Source of the DNA: CAIODY01 sp046051225
GTDB taxonomy: Bacteria > Bacteroidota > Bacteroidia > Chitinophagales > CAIODY01
Direction of reading: 5' to 3'
Length of the DNA stretch: 64,000 nt
NCBI GenBank assembly: GCA_046051225.1
Contig: JBJOOR010000013.1
Span: 48,044 to 112,043, forward strand
The position numbers were made by a program, and so were the translations under genes. The notes beneath the pieces were generated by a model. That model was not told the DNA's origin. It ran no database searches and saw only the letters and a list, made by a program, of their open reading frames with translations. Numbering within the stretch: the stretch's first letter is position 1; each line of letters starts with the position of its first letter. This document shows, piece by piece, positions 9,077-18,674 of the stretch.

Positions 9077-10294
9077 ATGGAACAGAAAAAATTAGCTATC
9101 ATTGGCACAGTAGGCGTACCAGCTTGCTACGGCGGTTTTGAAACCTTAGCCGAACATTTGCTGGATAACTTAAGTGATGAATACAAAATTTCGGTGTATT
9201 GCAGCGGCAAAAAATACCCTAAAGAAAAACGCATAGCCGAACACAAAGGCGCTAAATTAATTTACTTACCATTTGATGCCAATGGCATTAGCAGTATTAT
9301 TTACGATACTATTTCAATTATTCATGCCATGTTTACCGCCGATGTATTAATGGTATTGGGCGTTGCAGGAGCTTGGATGTTTCCGTTTGTAAGATTATTT
9401 ACTAATAAAAAAATTATAGTTTCGATTGATGGCATTGAATGGAAACGTAGCAAATGGAATAGAATGGCTCGTTGGTATTTATGGTGGGCTGAAGGTATTG
9501 CAGTTCGTTTTTCGCATGCTGATATTTCGGATAATGAATCGATACAAGATTATACAGCCCGTAGATATGGTTCGTTGAGCAATGTAATTGAATATGGCGC
9601 CGATCATACCATGAGTGTAGCCATTACAAATGAAGCTAAAAAAGAATATGCATTTTTAAATAATGATTACGCATTTAAAGTTTGCAGAATTGAACCCGAA
9701 AATAATGTTCATGTAGTAATTGATGCATTTTCGAAATGCGAAATTCCGTTGGTAATTGTTGGTAATTGGAATAATAGCGATTATGGTAAATCATTGCGCA
9801 GCAAATTTTCATCTTTTAAAAATATTCATTTATTAGATCCTATTTACAATCAAGAAAAATTAGATATGCTTCGTGGCAATTGCAGTTTGTATGTACATGG
9901 GCATAGTGCTGGTGGCACAAATCCATCATTGGTTGAAGCTATGGCATTGGGCTTACCCATTTTTTCGTACGATGTAAGTTATAATAGAACTACAACCGAA
10001 GGCAAAGCCAAATACTTTTCTAACACTGAACAGTTATTAAATCTGTTGCAAACAAATTCGAAAGAATCGCTAGCAGAAATGGGCGCATTAATGAAACGCA
10101 TAGCAGGCATACGATATACATGGGTAGCCATTTGCCGCAAATACAATTACCTGATTCATTCGGTATCAAAAGTGAAATATAAAAATGGAATTGATTCGTC
10201 GTATAGTCATTTGCGCCGTGAAGATTTAGCCTTGTATAATTTAGAACATTTGAAATTTGCTGATATGTTTTACCAAAAACGAAAATCAGCCTAA
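9077..10294 (+). CDS. DUF1972-type glycosyltransferase (rhamnosyltransferase-like)
   Basis: 405 residues. It starts KLAIIGTVGVPACYGGFETLAEHL, the hallmark of the DUF1972 N-terminal domain found in GT4 enzymes near rhamnan and capsule genes. KIIVSIDGIEWKRSKWNRMARWYLWWAE near residue 110 and GHSAGGTNPSLVEAMALGLPI near 280 (the donor-site E-x7-E region) complete the pattern. Some characterised relatives transfer rhamnose or other deoxysugars. The rfbD gene at 36027 shows that this genome can probably make dTDP-rhamnose, which fits but does not prove that donor. It is followed after 32 bp by the WecA-like gene. Confidence 0.85.
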   Translation: MEQKKLAIIGTVGVPACYGGFETLAEHLLDNLSDEYKISVYCSGKKYPKEKRIAEHKGAKLIYLPFDANGISSIIYDTISIIHAMFTADVLMVLGVAGAWMFPFVRLFTNKKIIVSIDGIEWKRSKWNRMARWYLWWAEGIAVRFSHADISDNESIQDYTARRYGSLSNVIEYGADHTMSVAITNEAKKEYAFLNNDYAFKVCRIEPENNVHVVIDAFSKCEIPLVIVGNWNNSDYGKSLRSKFSSFKNIHLLDPIYNQEKLDMLRGNCSLYVHGHSAGGTNPSLVEAMALGLPIFSYDVSYNRTTTEGKAKYFSNTEQLLNLLQTNSKESLAEMGALMKRIAGIRYTWVAICRKYNYLIHSVSKVKYKNGIDSSYSHLRREDLALYNLEHLKFADMFYQKRKSA

Positions 10295-10326
10295 CGCATT
10301 TTTACCTCAATAAACCACTTTTAGTT

Positions 10327-11409
10327 ATGAATAATTTGATTGTTCAGTTAGGATTAATTTTTGGGTCAAGCTTTTTATTAAGCTATTTATTTATTAAATT
10401 TTTCAGAAAAAATAGCGTAAAATTTGGTTTAATTGATAAGCCAAATCATCGCAAAGTACACCTTAATCCTACTCCAGTAATTGGTGGTATTTCGATATTT
10501 TTAGCCGTTTTATTTTCAGCATTATTAAGCAAACAATTTTTAGAAATAATTTATAATTATCCTCAAGTTTTTGGATGTGCTATTGTAATTGTAATTGTAG
10601 CGGTATGGGATGATATGAAAAATTTACCAGCCATATATCGCTTAGTAGTACAACTTCTTACTGCTTTTGCTATTGCAGCTTCGGGCATTCGTATCACATC
10701 ATTTAATGGCATTTTTGGTATTTTCGAATTATCAGAATGGATGCAATATTTAGTTACAATTATCTTCTTAGCTTTTGCTACCAATGCTTTTAATTTAATG
10801 GATGGTGTGGATGGATTATTGGGAAGTATAGCATTTATCAATTTTGGTGTTTTAAGTATTATATTTTATAAACTAAAAATTGATTTGTGGATTTTTCCAA
10901 TGATTGGATTCATGGGTGCATTACTTCAATTTCTTCGAGCTAATTTTTCATCTAAAAAAATATTTATGGGCGATGCAGGCTCTATGGGTATTGGTTTTTT
11001 TATTAATGTAATGGCAATTATTGCGTTGCAAAAAAGTGTAACCTTACCACTCACCATTCCTGTTTATCCATTAATTGCAGCACTATTATTTATTCCGTTT
11101 ATTGATGCGGTAAGGGTTTTTGTAATGCGCATGTCTACTGGCAATTCACCCTTTACACCCGACAGAAATCATCTTCATCATTTAACTATGATGGCAGGCT
11201 TAAAACATGTGCACATTACTACTTTTATCATTATTTGCCATATATTATTTATTGCTTTATCTTACTTTTTATCCAATCATATTTCAGTATTGATAGGCAT
11301 TGTGATATTAGCATTTATATTTTTTGCCATCGTTAAATTTTTATATTTTAATAGAAATATGGAAAGTTGGATGAAACGAATAAAGGACATGGAAAACAAC
11401 GAAGAATAG
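10327..11409 (+). CDS. WecA/MraY-family undecaprenyl-phosphate glycosyl-1-phosphate transferase
   Basis: 360 residues with about 10-11 hydrophobic segments. Family motifs are in order: LIDKPNHRKVHLNPTPVIGG near residue 37, VWDDMKNLPA near 93, NAFNLMDGVDGLLG near 155 (catalytic acidic pair), FMGDAGSMGIGF near 214, and RNHLHH near 281. WecA-type enzymes load GlcNAc-1-P or a related sugar phosphate onto undecaprenyl phosphate at the inner membrane and so start polysaccharide units. It fits as the initiating enzyme for the three glycosyltransferases upstream. The exact sugar is not readable, so I give no symbol. It ends 4 bp from the convergent maf stop. Confidence 0.85.
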   Translation: MNNLIVQLGLIFGSSFLLSYLFIKFFRKNSVKFGLIDKPNHRKVHLNPTPVIGGISIFLAVLFSALLSKQFLEIIYNYPQVFGCAIVIVIVAVWDDMKNLPAIYRLVVQLLTAFAIAASGIRITSFNGIFGIFELSEWMQYLVTIIFLAFATNAFNLMDGVDGLLGSIAFINFGVLSIIFYKLKIDLWIFPMIGFMGALLQFLRANFSSKKIFMGDAGSMGIGFFINVMAIIALQKSVTLPLTIPVYPLIAALLFIPFIDAVRVFVMRMSTGNSPFTPDRNHLHHLTMMAGLKHVHITTFIIICHILFIALSYFLSNHISVLIGIVILAFIFFAIVKFLYFNRNMESWMKRIKDMENNEE

Positions 11410-11413
11410 TTTT

Positions 11414-12016
11414 TTATAGACAACCCAATCGCCCTAATTCTGTAATTAATTTGCTTACAGGCAACCCCATTACATTATAAAAACAGCCATTAATTTTTTC
11501 AATCGCAATTAAGCCAATCCATTCTTGAATGGCATAGCTTCCAGCCTTATCTAATGGTTTATAATTATCTACATAATAATTTATTTGCTGTTGTGATAAT
11601 CGCTTAAATACAACTTCTGTTTTTTCGCTAAATACACTTAAAGGTTTTTGGGTTATAGCATCTAATATGCAAACACCTGTTATTACTGTATGTTGATGTG
11701 CTGAAAGTTTTTGCAACATCATTTTTGCATCGTTTAAATCAGTAGGCTTTCCAATAATTTCATTATTTAGCAACACAATAGTATCGGCACTTATAATAAT
11801 GGCATCTTCATTAATAAGTTGTGCTGTAGCCAATGCTTTTTCTTTTGCTAAAGTTTCGGGTATCCAACTTTTTTCAATTTCGTGGCGTTGCAGCAATTGA
11901 GCTATGATAGCGGCTTCATCAACTTCGGTTACTTTTATTTCAAATTCCAATCTTACTTCTTTCAACAACTGTTGTCTTCGTGGCGAACCACTAGCTAAAA
12001 TAATTTTTTTTTGCAT
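11414..12016 (-). CDS. maf: Maf-family nucleoside triphosphate pyrophosphatase
   Basis: 200 residues, the usual Maf length. It starts with KIILASGSPRRQQLLKEV, the Maf signature SxSPRR, followed by EVDEAA near residue 32, ISADTIVLLNNEIIGKP near 75 and KAGSYAIQEW near 155. Maf proteins hydrolyse non-canonical or standard nucleoside triphosphates (dTTP/UTP or m7GTP subfamilies) to monophosphates and have been linked to septum control. It is cytoplasmic. It is probably co-transcribed with the UbiA gene, whose stop lies 8 bp upstream of this start. Confidence 0.92.
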   Translation of the reverse strand: MQKKIILASGSPRRQQLLKEVRLEFEIKVTEVDEAAIIAQLLQRHEIEKSWIPETLAKEKALATAQLINEDAIIISADTIVLLNNEIIGKPTDLNDAKMMLQKLSAHQHTVITGVCILDAITQKPLSVFSEKTEVVFKRLSQQQINYYVDNYKPLDKAGSYAIQEWIGLIAIEKINGCFYNVMGLPVSKLITELGRLGCL

Positions 12017-12024
12017 GATTACAT

Positions 12025-13002
12025 TTAATTAAAATAATTTTCGAACCAAAGCTTTATAAAAAGCATTGAGCATATACCTGCCAACATTACCAATTTTAAG
12101 ACAATACTTAACACTGCATATTGCTTAGCAGCATTTGCTTTCCATATTTTTATTACCACAAATAATAAAGGCAATTGAATTAAAATGATGTTGAATAAAT
12201 TCCAACTATTAAAAAGTTTATAAAAATTACGATGATAGAAAAAATGAATTTGAAACCAACTTAATACAATCATCGAAACTATAATTATTGATGCACAAAT
12301 AATTTTTGTTGTTTTTATGGAAGCCCAAATAGGCAAGGTGTTACAACCTGTTTGCTCATCCCCTTCTACATCCTGTAAATCTTTAATTAGTTCTCTTATC
12401 AACTGCATTAAAAAAGCAAAAGCTGAAAATATTAAACTGATTTTAAAAATTAATTGCGTTGAAGTTTGAAATTGAATAGTATCATTATAAAACACAATAG
12501 GCTCGAAAAAAACAGGCATTAAAATTACAACTGCACCTAATAAAGCCACACTTAAATTGCCTACAATTGGCATTTTTTTTAATTGGGTGGCATATAGCCA
12601 AAGTAGCCCCACTGCTGCCAAATGAATGCTGGAAAGACGCAAGGCATGAACATAGTAAGCCAACATCATTCCTAAAAAAATACCAGCAATATTTAAAACA
12701 TAATAAAAAATAGAAGCTGCTTTAAACGAAATTTTTTTGCTGATAATTAATTTTTCGGGTTTATTTATTGCATCTGTATCTATATCGCAAAAATCATTGA
12801 TTACATATCCTGCGGCATTAATCAATAACACACTTAGCACTAAAAGTACAAACCAACATTCATTTAAATAAGGTGCCAAATAACCTTCGTTGGTAGTACA
12901 ATTTTTTAAAATAGGAATGATAATAAAAAACCTTACGGCATACATGGCAAATGCAGTAAGCAAAAGGTTTATGGGGCGAATAAGCTGAAAATAGTATTTC
13001 AC
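12025..13002 (-). CDS. UbiA-family prenyltransferase
   Basis: 325 residues with eight to nine predicted membrane segments. The first aspartate motif is VINDFCDIDTDAINKP near residue 70; the second is IKDLQDVEGDEQTGCNTLP near 210. Both are hallmarks of the UbiA superfamily, which moves a polyprenyl chain from a diphosphate to an acceptor in the inner membrane. In Bacteroidota this type is often annotated as geranylgeranylglycerol-phosphate geranylgeranyltransferase; it could also serve another acceptor, since the specificity residues are not decisive by eye. It sits directly upstream of maf in the same transcript direction. Confidence 0.8.
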   Translation of the reverse strand: MKYYFQLIRPINLLLTAFAMYAVRFFIIIPILKNCTTNEGYLAPYLNECWFVLLVLSVLLINAAGYVINDFCDIDTDAINKPEKLIISKKISFKAASIFYYVLNIAGIFLGMMLAYYVHALRLSSIHLAAVGLLWLYATQLKKMPIVGNLSVALLGAVVILMPVFFEPIVFYNDTIQFQTSTQLIFKISLIFSAFAFLMQLIRELIKDLQDVEGDEQTGCNTLPIWASIKTTKIICASIIIVSMIVLSWFQIHFFYHRNFYKLFNSWNLFNIILIQLPLLFVVIKIWKANAAKQYAVLSIVLKLVMLAGICSMLFIKLWFENYFN

Positions 13003-13028
13003 AAATTAATAGAAAGTTGATAAAATTA

Positions 13029-13058
13029 AAACAGCAAACCAAAATTGATTTGCTGTTT
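13029..13058 (-). terminator. Terminator after the STAS gene
   Basis: AAACAGCAAA (13029-13038) pairs with TTTGCTGTTT (13049-13058). On the minus strand the stem is followed by a T-rich tract. It lies 22 bp past the STAS stop and separates it from the UbiA gene. Confidence 0.65.
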
Positions 13059-13080
13059 CATTTTTTTATAAAAAAATATT

Positions 13081-13461
13081 TTAATCGTTCGATTCGTTAT
13101 TAATATCTCGTTCCACCTCTTCCATCAATACTAAATCTGTAGCTTCTGAAACTGTTGGCACAATTTGAAGAATAGAATCTAATTGACTAATTTTAATCAA
13201 CTTCATCACATTATCATTTGCACCAGCAATTACAAACGTTCCGTTGGCTTGTTTACAAACTCTATTGCCTACCAGCAAAGAACTTAAACCACTTGAATCA
13301 ACAAAATTTACTTTTGTTAAATCTAATATCATATTACGTACGCCTTCGGCATGTAGCGTTACTAATTCAGTTTTAAATTGCGTTGCATTTAATGAATTCA
13401 ACTTCTCTTCTAATAATGCAAGCAAACAATATTTTTCTTGACGGTCGATAAAAAATTTCAT
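13081..13461 (-). CDS. STAS-domain protein (anti-anti-sigma factor family)
   Basis: 126 residues. A single STAS fold is visible: MILDLTKVNFVDSSGLSSLLVGNRVCK near residues 43-68, where DSSG carries the serine normally phosphorylated in SpoIIAA/RsbV-type antagonists. KLIKISQLDSILQI follows near 92. The acidic tail is DLVLMEEVERDINNES. Such proteins bind anti-sigma kinases or act in RsbR-type signalling. No partner kinase or sigma factor is next to it, so the pathway is unknown. It is divergent from clpC, with a ~240-bp shared upstream region. Confidence 0.8.
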   Translation of the reverse strand: MKFFIDRQEKYCLLALLEEKLNSLNATQFKTELVTLHAEGVRNMILDLTKVNFVDSSGLSSLLVGNRVCKQANGTFVIAGANDNVMKLIKISQLDSILQIVPTVSEATDLVLMEEVERDINNESND

Positions 13462-13701
13462 ACAGTTAACTGGTTTATGTGAAAAAAGATGTGGCGTAAA
13501 AGTATACCTTTCTAACGTAATTTCAAACCACTAAGTTACCTTTAGTGAAATATTTATTTTTTGTAAATCATTTAAGGAAACTTTTTACGTGTTGTTTACG
13601 TTATTAATGAGTACAATTACGTAGATGCAACAAAACAAAAGTTTTATTTGTTTACAATGTGTTACAACAACAATTTTATTAACCACAAAATCAATACAAA
13701 T

Positions 13702-16272
13702 ATGGAAGCAAAATTTTCACCAAAAGTAAAAGAGGTGATTAATTATAGCCGAGAAGAGGCTTTAAGATTAGGTCACGATTTTATTGGCACAGAGCATTTA
13801 TTATTAGGATTAATAAGAGATGGCGAAGGATTGGCAATAAAAATATTAAAGTTGCTAAAAGTTGAAATTGCAGATTTACGAAAGAATTTAGAAAATTCGG
13901 TAAAAGATAAAGTAAGTCATTCAATGCCCAACATCAATAATTTACCCTTAACTAAGCAAGCCGAAAAGGTAATGAAATTAGCTATGTTAGAAGCAAAAGC
14001 GCATCGTAGCGAAATGATTGGTACCGAACATTTACTATTATCTATTTTAAAAAACAAGGATAATATTGCTACTCAATTATTAAATAATTATGATGTAGAT
14101 TATGAATTATTTAATGCGGAATTAAATTTAACAAATTCGGCTGGCAATACGCAACAAGATATTAGAAGCGATATTGGAAACGATGGCAATGAAGACGATG
14201 ATTTTGATGAAGAACGCAAACAAGGCGGTGCTGGCGCTGGTTCGGCTGCTAAAAAAACACCAGGTAATACAAAATCGAAAACACCTGTGTTAGATAATTT
14301 TGGCAGAGACATTACAAAACTTGCCGAAGAAGATAAGCTTGACCCTATTGTGGGCAGAGAAAAAGAAATTGAACGAGTATCACAAATTTTATCAAGAAGA
14401 AAGAAAAACAATCCTGTATTAATTGGTGAACCTGGTGTGGGCAAAACAGCTATTGTAGAAGGTTTGGCAAGATTAATTGTACATCGAAAAGTGAGCAGAG
14501 TGTTATTCAATAAACGAATTGTGATGTTGGATTTAGCATCATTAGTGGCTGGTACAAAATATCGTGGGCAATTTGAAGAACGTATCAAAGCCATCATGAA
14601 TGAATTAGAAAAAAATAAAGATGTTATTTTATTTATTGACGAAATTCATACTATAGTTGGTGCAGGCGGTGCAAGCGGTTCGTTAGACGCTAGCAATATT
14701 TTTAAACCAGCTTTAGCTCGTGGCGAATTGCAATGCATAGGCGCTTCAACATTAGATGAATATCGCCAATACATTGAAAAAGATGGCGCTTTGGATAGAA
14801 GATTTCAAAAAGTAATTGTTGACCCACCTTCGGCCGAAGAAACTATTGAAATACTGAATAACATTAAGGAAACGTATGAAGAATACCACAATGTAACTTA
14901 TAATGATGAAGCTATTAAAGCTTGTGTAAACATGAGCGTAAGATATATTACAGATAGATTATTGCCCGATAAAGCCATTGATGTACTGGATGAAGTAGGC
15001 GCAAGAGTTCACTTAAAAAACATTCATGTTCCAGTAGCAGTATTGGAATTAGAAAAAGGAATTGAAAAAATTAAAGAAGAAAAAAATGTAGTTGTAAAAA
15101 GCCAACAATATGAAAAGGCTGCGCAACTAAGAGATACCGAACGTCAATTAGAAGAGCAATTAGAAGCTGCAAGAAAAAAATGGGAAGAAGAAAGTAAAAG
15201 CATGCGCTATCCTATTACAGATGAAGATATTGCCGAAGTAATAGCCATGAGTACAGGCATACCTGTAAAACGAATTGCACAAAAAGAAAGCGATAAATTA
15301 TTGCAAATGAAAGAAGATTTGCAAAAAGAAGTAATTGGGCAAGATGAAGCCGTGATGAAAATTGTTAAAGCTATTCAACGTAATAGAGTAGGTTTAAAAG
15401 ACCCGAAAAAACCAATTGGTACATTTATGTTCTTAGGGCCTACAGGTGTAGGTAAAACAGAATTGGCAAAAGCATTAGCCCGATATATGTTTGACACAGA
15501 AGATGCTTTGATTAGAATTGATATGAGTGAATACATGGAAAAATTTTCTGTAAGCCGCTTAGTTGGTGCTCCTCCAGGATATGTAGGCTATGAAGAAGGT
15601 GGGCAATTAACAGAAAAAGTGCGCCGTAAACCGTATTCAATTATATTGTTAGATGAAGTAGAAAAAGCACATCCTGATATTTTTAATGTAATGCTACAAG
15701 TATTTGATGATGGGCAATTAACTGATGGCTTAGGCAGAAAAGTTGATTTTAAAAATAGTATTATCATCATGACCTCAAATATTGGTGTTCGACAATTAAA
15801 AGATTTTGGAACTGGTGTGGGCTTTAGCACAGGCACACGAGAAGCCCGAAAAGAAGAAGATCAAAAAATGGTAATTGAAAAATCATTAAAAAAATCTTTT
15901 TCGCCCGAATTTTTGAATCGTGTTGATGAAATGATTGTATTCAACTCATTAGGCAAAGCCGAAATTCATAGCATTATTGATATTGCTTTGGCAAGTTTGT
16001 TAAAACGTATTCATAGTTTGAAATTGGAAATGGAAATAACCGAAACGGCTAAAGATTTTTTAAGCGAAAAAGGATACGACCCTGAATATGGTGCCAGACC
16101 ATTACATCGTGCCATTCAAAAATGGTTAGAAGATCCATTAGCTGAAGAATTACTTTCTTTAAATGCTAAAGAAGGCGATACTTTATTAGTAAGCCGCAAT
16201 GATGGTGAAGATAAATTATCAATTGCACTTAAAGGTAAAGACACTAAAAAGCCAAAGAAAGAATCGAATTAA
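13702..16272 (+). CDS. clpC: ClpC-type AAA+ ATPase, Clp protease ATP-binding subunit
   Basis: 856 residues from the ATG at 13702 (MEAKFSPKVKEVINYS), the usual ClpC start. An in-frame ATG 54 bp earlier would add an atypical 18-residue leader. Two Clp N repeats (GTEHLLLGLI and GTEHLLLSIL) lead. AAA domain 1 follows with GEPGVGKTA and ILFIDEIHT, then a UVR motif region (KSQQYEKAAQLRD) in the middle domain. AAA domain 2 has GPTGVGKTELAK and ILLDEVEKAHPD. ClpC unfolds substrates for ClpP and is regulated by adaptors and stress. An Asp/Glu-rich, Gly/Ala-rich linker near residue 160-200 separates the N-domain from AAA1. It is followed by a strong terminator. Confidence 0.95.
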   Translation: MEAKFSPKVKEVINYSREEALRLGHDFIGTEHLLLGLIRDGEGLAIKILKLLKVEIADLRKNLENSVKDKVSHSMPNINNLPLTKQAEKVMKLAMLEAKAHRSEMIGTEHLLLSILKNKDNIATQLLNNYDVDYELFNAELNLTNSAGNTQQDIRSDIGNDGNEDDDFDEERKQGGAGAGSAAKKTPGNTKSKTPVLDNFGRDITKLAEEDKLDPIVGREKEIERVSQILSRRKKNNPVLIGEPGVGKTAIVEGLARLIVHRKVSRVLFNKRIVMLDLASLVAGTKYRGQFEERIKAIMNELEKNKDVILFIDEIHTIVGAGGASGSLDASNIFKPALARGELQCIGASTLDEYRQYIEKDGALDRRFQKVIVDPPSAEETIEILNNIKETYEEYHNVTYNDEAIKACVNMSVRYITDRLLPDKAIDVLDEVGARVHLKNIHVPVAVLELEKGIEKIKEEKNVVVKSQQYEKAAQLRDTERQLEEQLEAARKKWEEESKSMRYPITDEDIAEVIAMSTGIPVKRIAQKESDKLLQMKEDLQKEVIGQDEAVMKIVKAIQRNRVGLKDPKKPIGTFMFLGPTGVGKTELAKALARYMFDTEDALIRIDMSEYMEKFSVSRLVGAPPGYVGYEEGGQLTEKVRRKPYSIILLDEVEKAHPDIFNVMLQVFDDGQLTDGLGRKVDFKNSIIIMTSNIGVRQLKDFGTGVGFSTGTREARKEEDQKMVIEKSLKKSFSPEFLNRVDEMIVFNSLGKAEIHSIIDIALASLLKRIHSLKLEMEITETAKDFLSEKGYDPEYGARPLHRAIQKWLEDPLAEELLSLNAKEGDTLLVSRNDGEDKLSIALKGKDTKKPKKESN

Positions 16273-16295
16273 TTTTGATTATAAAATAGATTGTA

Positions 16296-16330
16296 AACGA
16301 CGAATCAGAAATGGTTCGTCGTTTTTTTTT
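16296..16330 (+). terminator. Terminator after clpC
   Basis: AACGACGAA (16296-16304) pairs with TTCGTCGTT (16315-16323), followed by a run of eight or more T. It lies 24 bp after the clpC stop. Confidence 0.9.
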
Positions 16331-16408
16331 GTTAAAAGAAAGGTTCATTCAAATTTTTCTTTACCCAATCTATAATAATTCAAATTTTACTTTCAATTTT
16401 GTTGGGTA

Positions 16409-16744
16409 ATGCCTTATAAAGAAATTCAAATAGAAAAAATTTATTTTACCATTAGCGAAGTGGCTGCTCAATTTACCATTGCGCCATCAGTATTGCGATA
16501 TTGGGAAAGTGAATTTATTATTATTCAACCTAAAAAAAGTAAAAAAGGCGATAGACTTTATACCAAACATGATATTGAAAATATAAAGTTGATTTATCAT
16601 TTACTTCGTACAAAAGGCTTTACTATTGATGGAGCAAAAAAATATTTGAAAGAAAATAAAAATGCTCATCAACAATTTGAATTGGTTGAATCGTTACAAA
16701 AATTAAAATCGTTTTTAGTAGAATTAAAAGAAAACTTGGGTTGA
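16409..16744 (+). CDS. MerR-family transcriptional regulator
   Basis: 111 residues. The N-terminal winged helix reads YFTISEVAAQFTIAPSVLRYWESEF, the MerR recognition region, then GDRLYTKHDIENIKLIYHLLRTKGFTIDGAKKYL. A short coiled-coil tail (ESLQKLKSFLVELKENL) would form the dimer. The short effector region resembles the small MerR proteins common in Bacteroidota, not the metal sensors: no conserved cysteines are present. The downstream porin gene starts 13 bp later, so the pair may be co-transcribed. Target genes are unknown. Confidence 0.85.
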   Translation: MPYKEIQIEKIYFTISEVAAQFTIAPSVLRYWESEFIIIQPKKSKKGDRLYTKHDIENIKLIYHLLRTKGFTIDGAKKYLKENKNAHQQFELVESLQKLKSFLVELKENLG

Positions 16745-16757
16745 AAAAAATATCACA

Positions 16758-18665
16758 TTGAACAAAATCATTTTTGTATTAAGCCTTCTATTTATTGTTT
16801 TTAGCAATTCTATTTTTGCTCAAAAGCAGCATGGCATTGTTTTAAAAACAGATTCAAGCATCATATCATCACACAATTTTTCATCGCCCGAAAGGTTGAA
16901 TTATTTAGATACTACTTTAAATAATTTCCATCAGTTTCATCCAGCTTATCAGCAATTTAAAACGCCATTTTATTTTGATTTAGGAAATTTAGGGCAACCC
17001 ATTTATACTTACAATCAAAAATTAAATACTCCATTTGGCTTCAATTTTCAAAAGCCCGAATACGAAGCTTTACGATTTGAAATGAACCAAATGCAATTGT
17101 ACAATACCTACAATAAAGTATATTCAGAGTTGTATTATACTATGGCAATGAAAAGCGAAAGCATGCTAGATGCTCATCATTCGCAACGATTAACTAAAAA
17201 TATTTCGTTTGATGGTAGATATAGATACATAAATGCTGATGGAATTTATTTGAATCAGGCAACTAAAATTCATAACCTTTTTTTAAACACTTCGATAGTA
17301 AGCAACAATGAACGGTATCATTCGCAAATAGGTTTTTTGGTAAATAGAATATCGTTTCAAGAAAACGGTGGCACAACAATGGATTCGGTTTATGAACAAA
17401 GTTATATCAACAAAAATGTAGTGCCTACAGTGCTTGCAAGTGCATCTACCAAAATAAAAGAAGATACTTGGCAGCTAAATAATAGTTATGATTTTGGTAA
17501 AAAATGGATAAGAAAAATAAACGATACTTTAACGCTACATCATTATGTTCCGTTTTATCGCCTGCAACATTCAGTTAAATTTGATAATCATTATCGAACA
17601 AATAAAGACGGAAGTTTTGATTCGCTACATTATAATGCACTACCCTTTTCAACCATGGGCGATACTTTTAATTATCAAATGGCGGTGCATACTATTAGCA
17701 ACAATTTTACATTCAGTATTTTAGGAAATAGTAAAATATTAAATGATAGTATTATACTACAACGTCCTTTTTTATTTGATGTTTCCGCCGAACATCAAAT
17801 AATAAAAGTGAAAAATTATAATTACCATTTAGATACTTCAAATATCAATTTTCATACTTCATTAAGAACTAATTATGCATTGTGTAAACACAAATTAAGC
17901 GGTGAGGCTACCATGGATTATTCGGCAATGGGCTACAACAAAGGAAACTACAAGCTTTTAGGGTTTGTAAATTATAATTTTCTTCCAAAAAATATATTTT
18001 ATGCATTAGCTATTAGTCAAAATTTTACAGCCAATTATAGCACAATGAATTTTAGTAGCCGATATTTTTCGGCGGTTAATGTATTGCCATCAACCCATTA
18101 TCAGCAAATAAAAATTGGTTACAAACAATTAAAGTACAAATTTTCAATAGAATACTCCTACTCTATTTGGGATAAATACAATTATATAATTAATGGCTTT
18201 AATGCAGCTACCATCAATAATGCAACGGTTTCAATTGTTACATTTGAAAAAGATTTTGTTTATAAAAAATTTCATTTTAATAATATTCTGCAAGTAAATA
18301 ATCAAAACCAAACCAAAACTATTTTTCCTAAATGGATGTATTCGGGGCAAGTATATTATCAAAATTTTGTGTTCAAAAAAGCTATGTTTATGCAAATAGG
18401 CTTGCAATTAAATAGTTATGAAAAATACTATGCCCCTTATTTTATGCCTGTGGCTGATAATTTTTATTATCAAAATCAAACAAACTTTTCGCAGCAACAT
18501 CAATTGCAATTTTTCATTAATGCAAAAATTAAAAAGGTTAGAATATTTATAAAAGCCGACAACTTATTGCAAGGCATAGATGGGCATGGAACGTATGTTT
18601 CAAAATATTATCCATTACCAGATAGAACTGTGAAATTTGGTATCAGCTGGCGCTTTTTTGATTAA
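16758..18665 (+). CDS. Putative outer-membrane porin (Bacteroidota 'putative porin' family)
   Basis: 635 residues from a TTG start. A signal peptide (MNKIIFVLSLLFIVFSNSIFAQ) is clear. The rest is rich in aromatic and alternating beta-strand segments and ends in a C-terminal strand (YPLPDRTVKFGISWRFFD) with a terminal aromatic, as in outer-membrane barrels. Features such as the PFYFDLGNLGQPIYTY region near residue 75 and HNLFLNTSIVSNNERYHSQIGFLVNR fit the family of large Bacteroidota proteins annotated 'putative porin'. Solute specificity is unknown. The PafA-like phosphatase starts 9 bp after its stop, which suggests a shared transcript. Confidence 0.7.
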   Translation: MNKIIFVLSLLFIVFSNSIFAQKQHGIVLKTDSSIISSHNFSSPERLNYLDTTLNNFHQFHPAYQQFKTPFYFDLGNLGQPIYTYNQKLNTPFGFNFQKPEYEALRFEMNQMQLYNTYNKVYSELYYTMAMKSESMLDAHHSQRLTKNISFDGRYRYINADGIYLNQATKIHNLFLNTSIVSNNERYHSQIGFLVNRISFQENGGTTMDSVYEQSYINKNVVPTVLASASTKIKEDTWQLNNSYDFGKKWIRKINDTLTLHHYVPFYRLQHSVKFDNHYRTNKDGSFDSLHYNALPFSTMGDTFNYQMAVHTISNNFTFSILGNSKILNDSIILQRPFLFDVSAEHQIIKVKNYNYHLDTSNINFHTSLRTNYALCKHKLSGEATMDYSAMGYNKGNYKLLGFVNYNFLPKNIFYALAISQNFTANYSTMNFSSRYFSAVNVLPSTHYQQIKIGYKQLKYKFSIEYSYSIWDKYNYIINGFNAATINNATVSIVTFEKDFVYKKFHFNNILQVNNQNQTKTIFPKWMYSGQVYYQNFVFKKAMFMQIGLQLNSYEKYYAPYFMPVADNFYYQNQTNFSQQHQLQFFINAKIKKVRIFIKADNLLQGIDGHGTYVSKYYPLPDRTVKFGISWRFFD

Positions 18666-18674
18666 TTTTTTAGT

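Noticed and set aside
13533..13552. CACTAA/TTAGTG inverted repeat between the STAS gene and clpC, considered as a stress operator
   Set aside because: Only 6 bp per arm; does not match a known CtsR or HrcA site and could be chance in AT-rich DNA.
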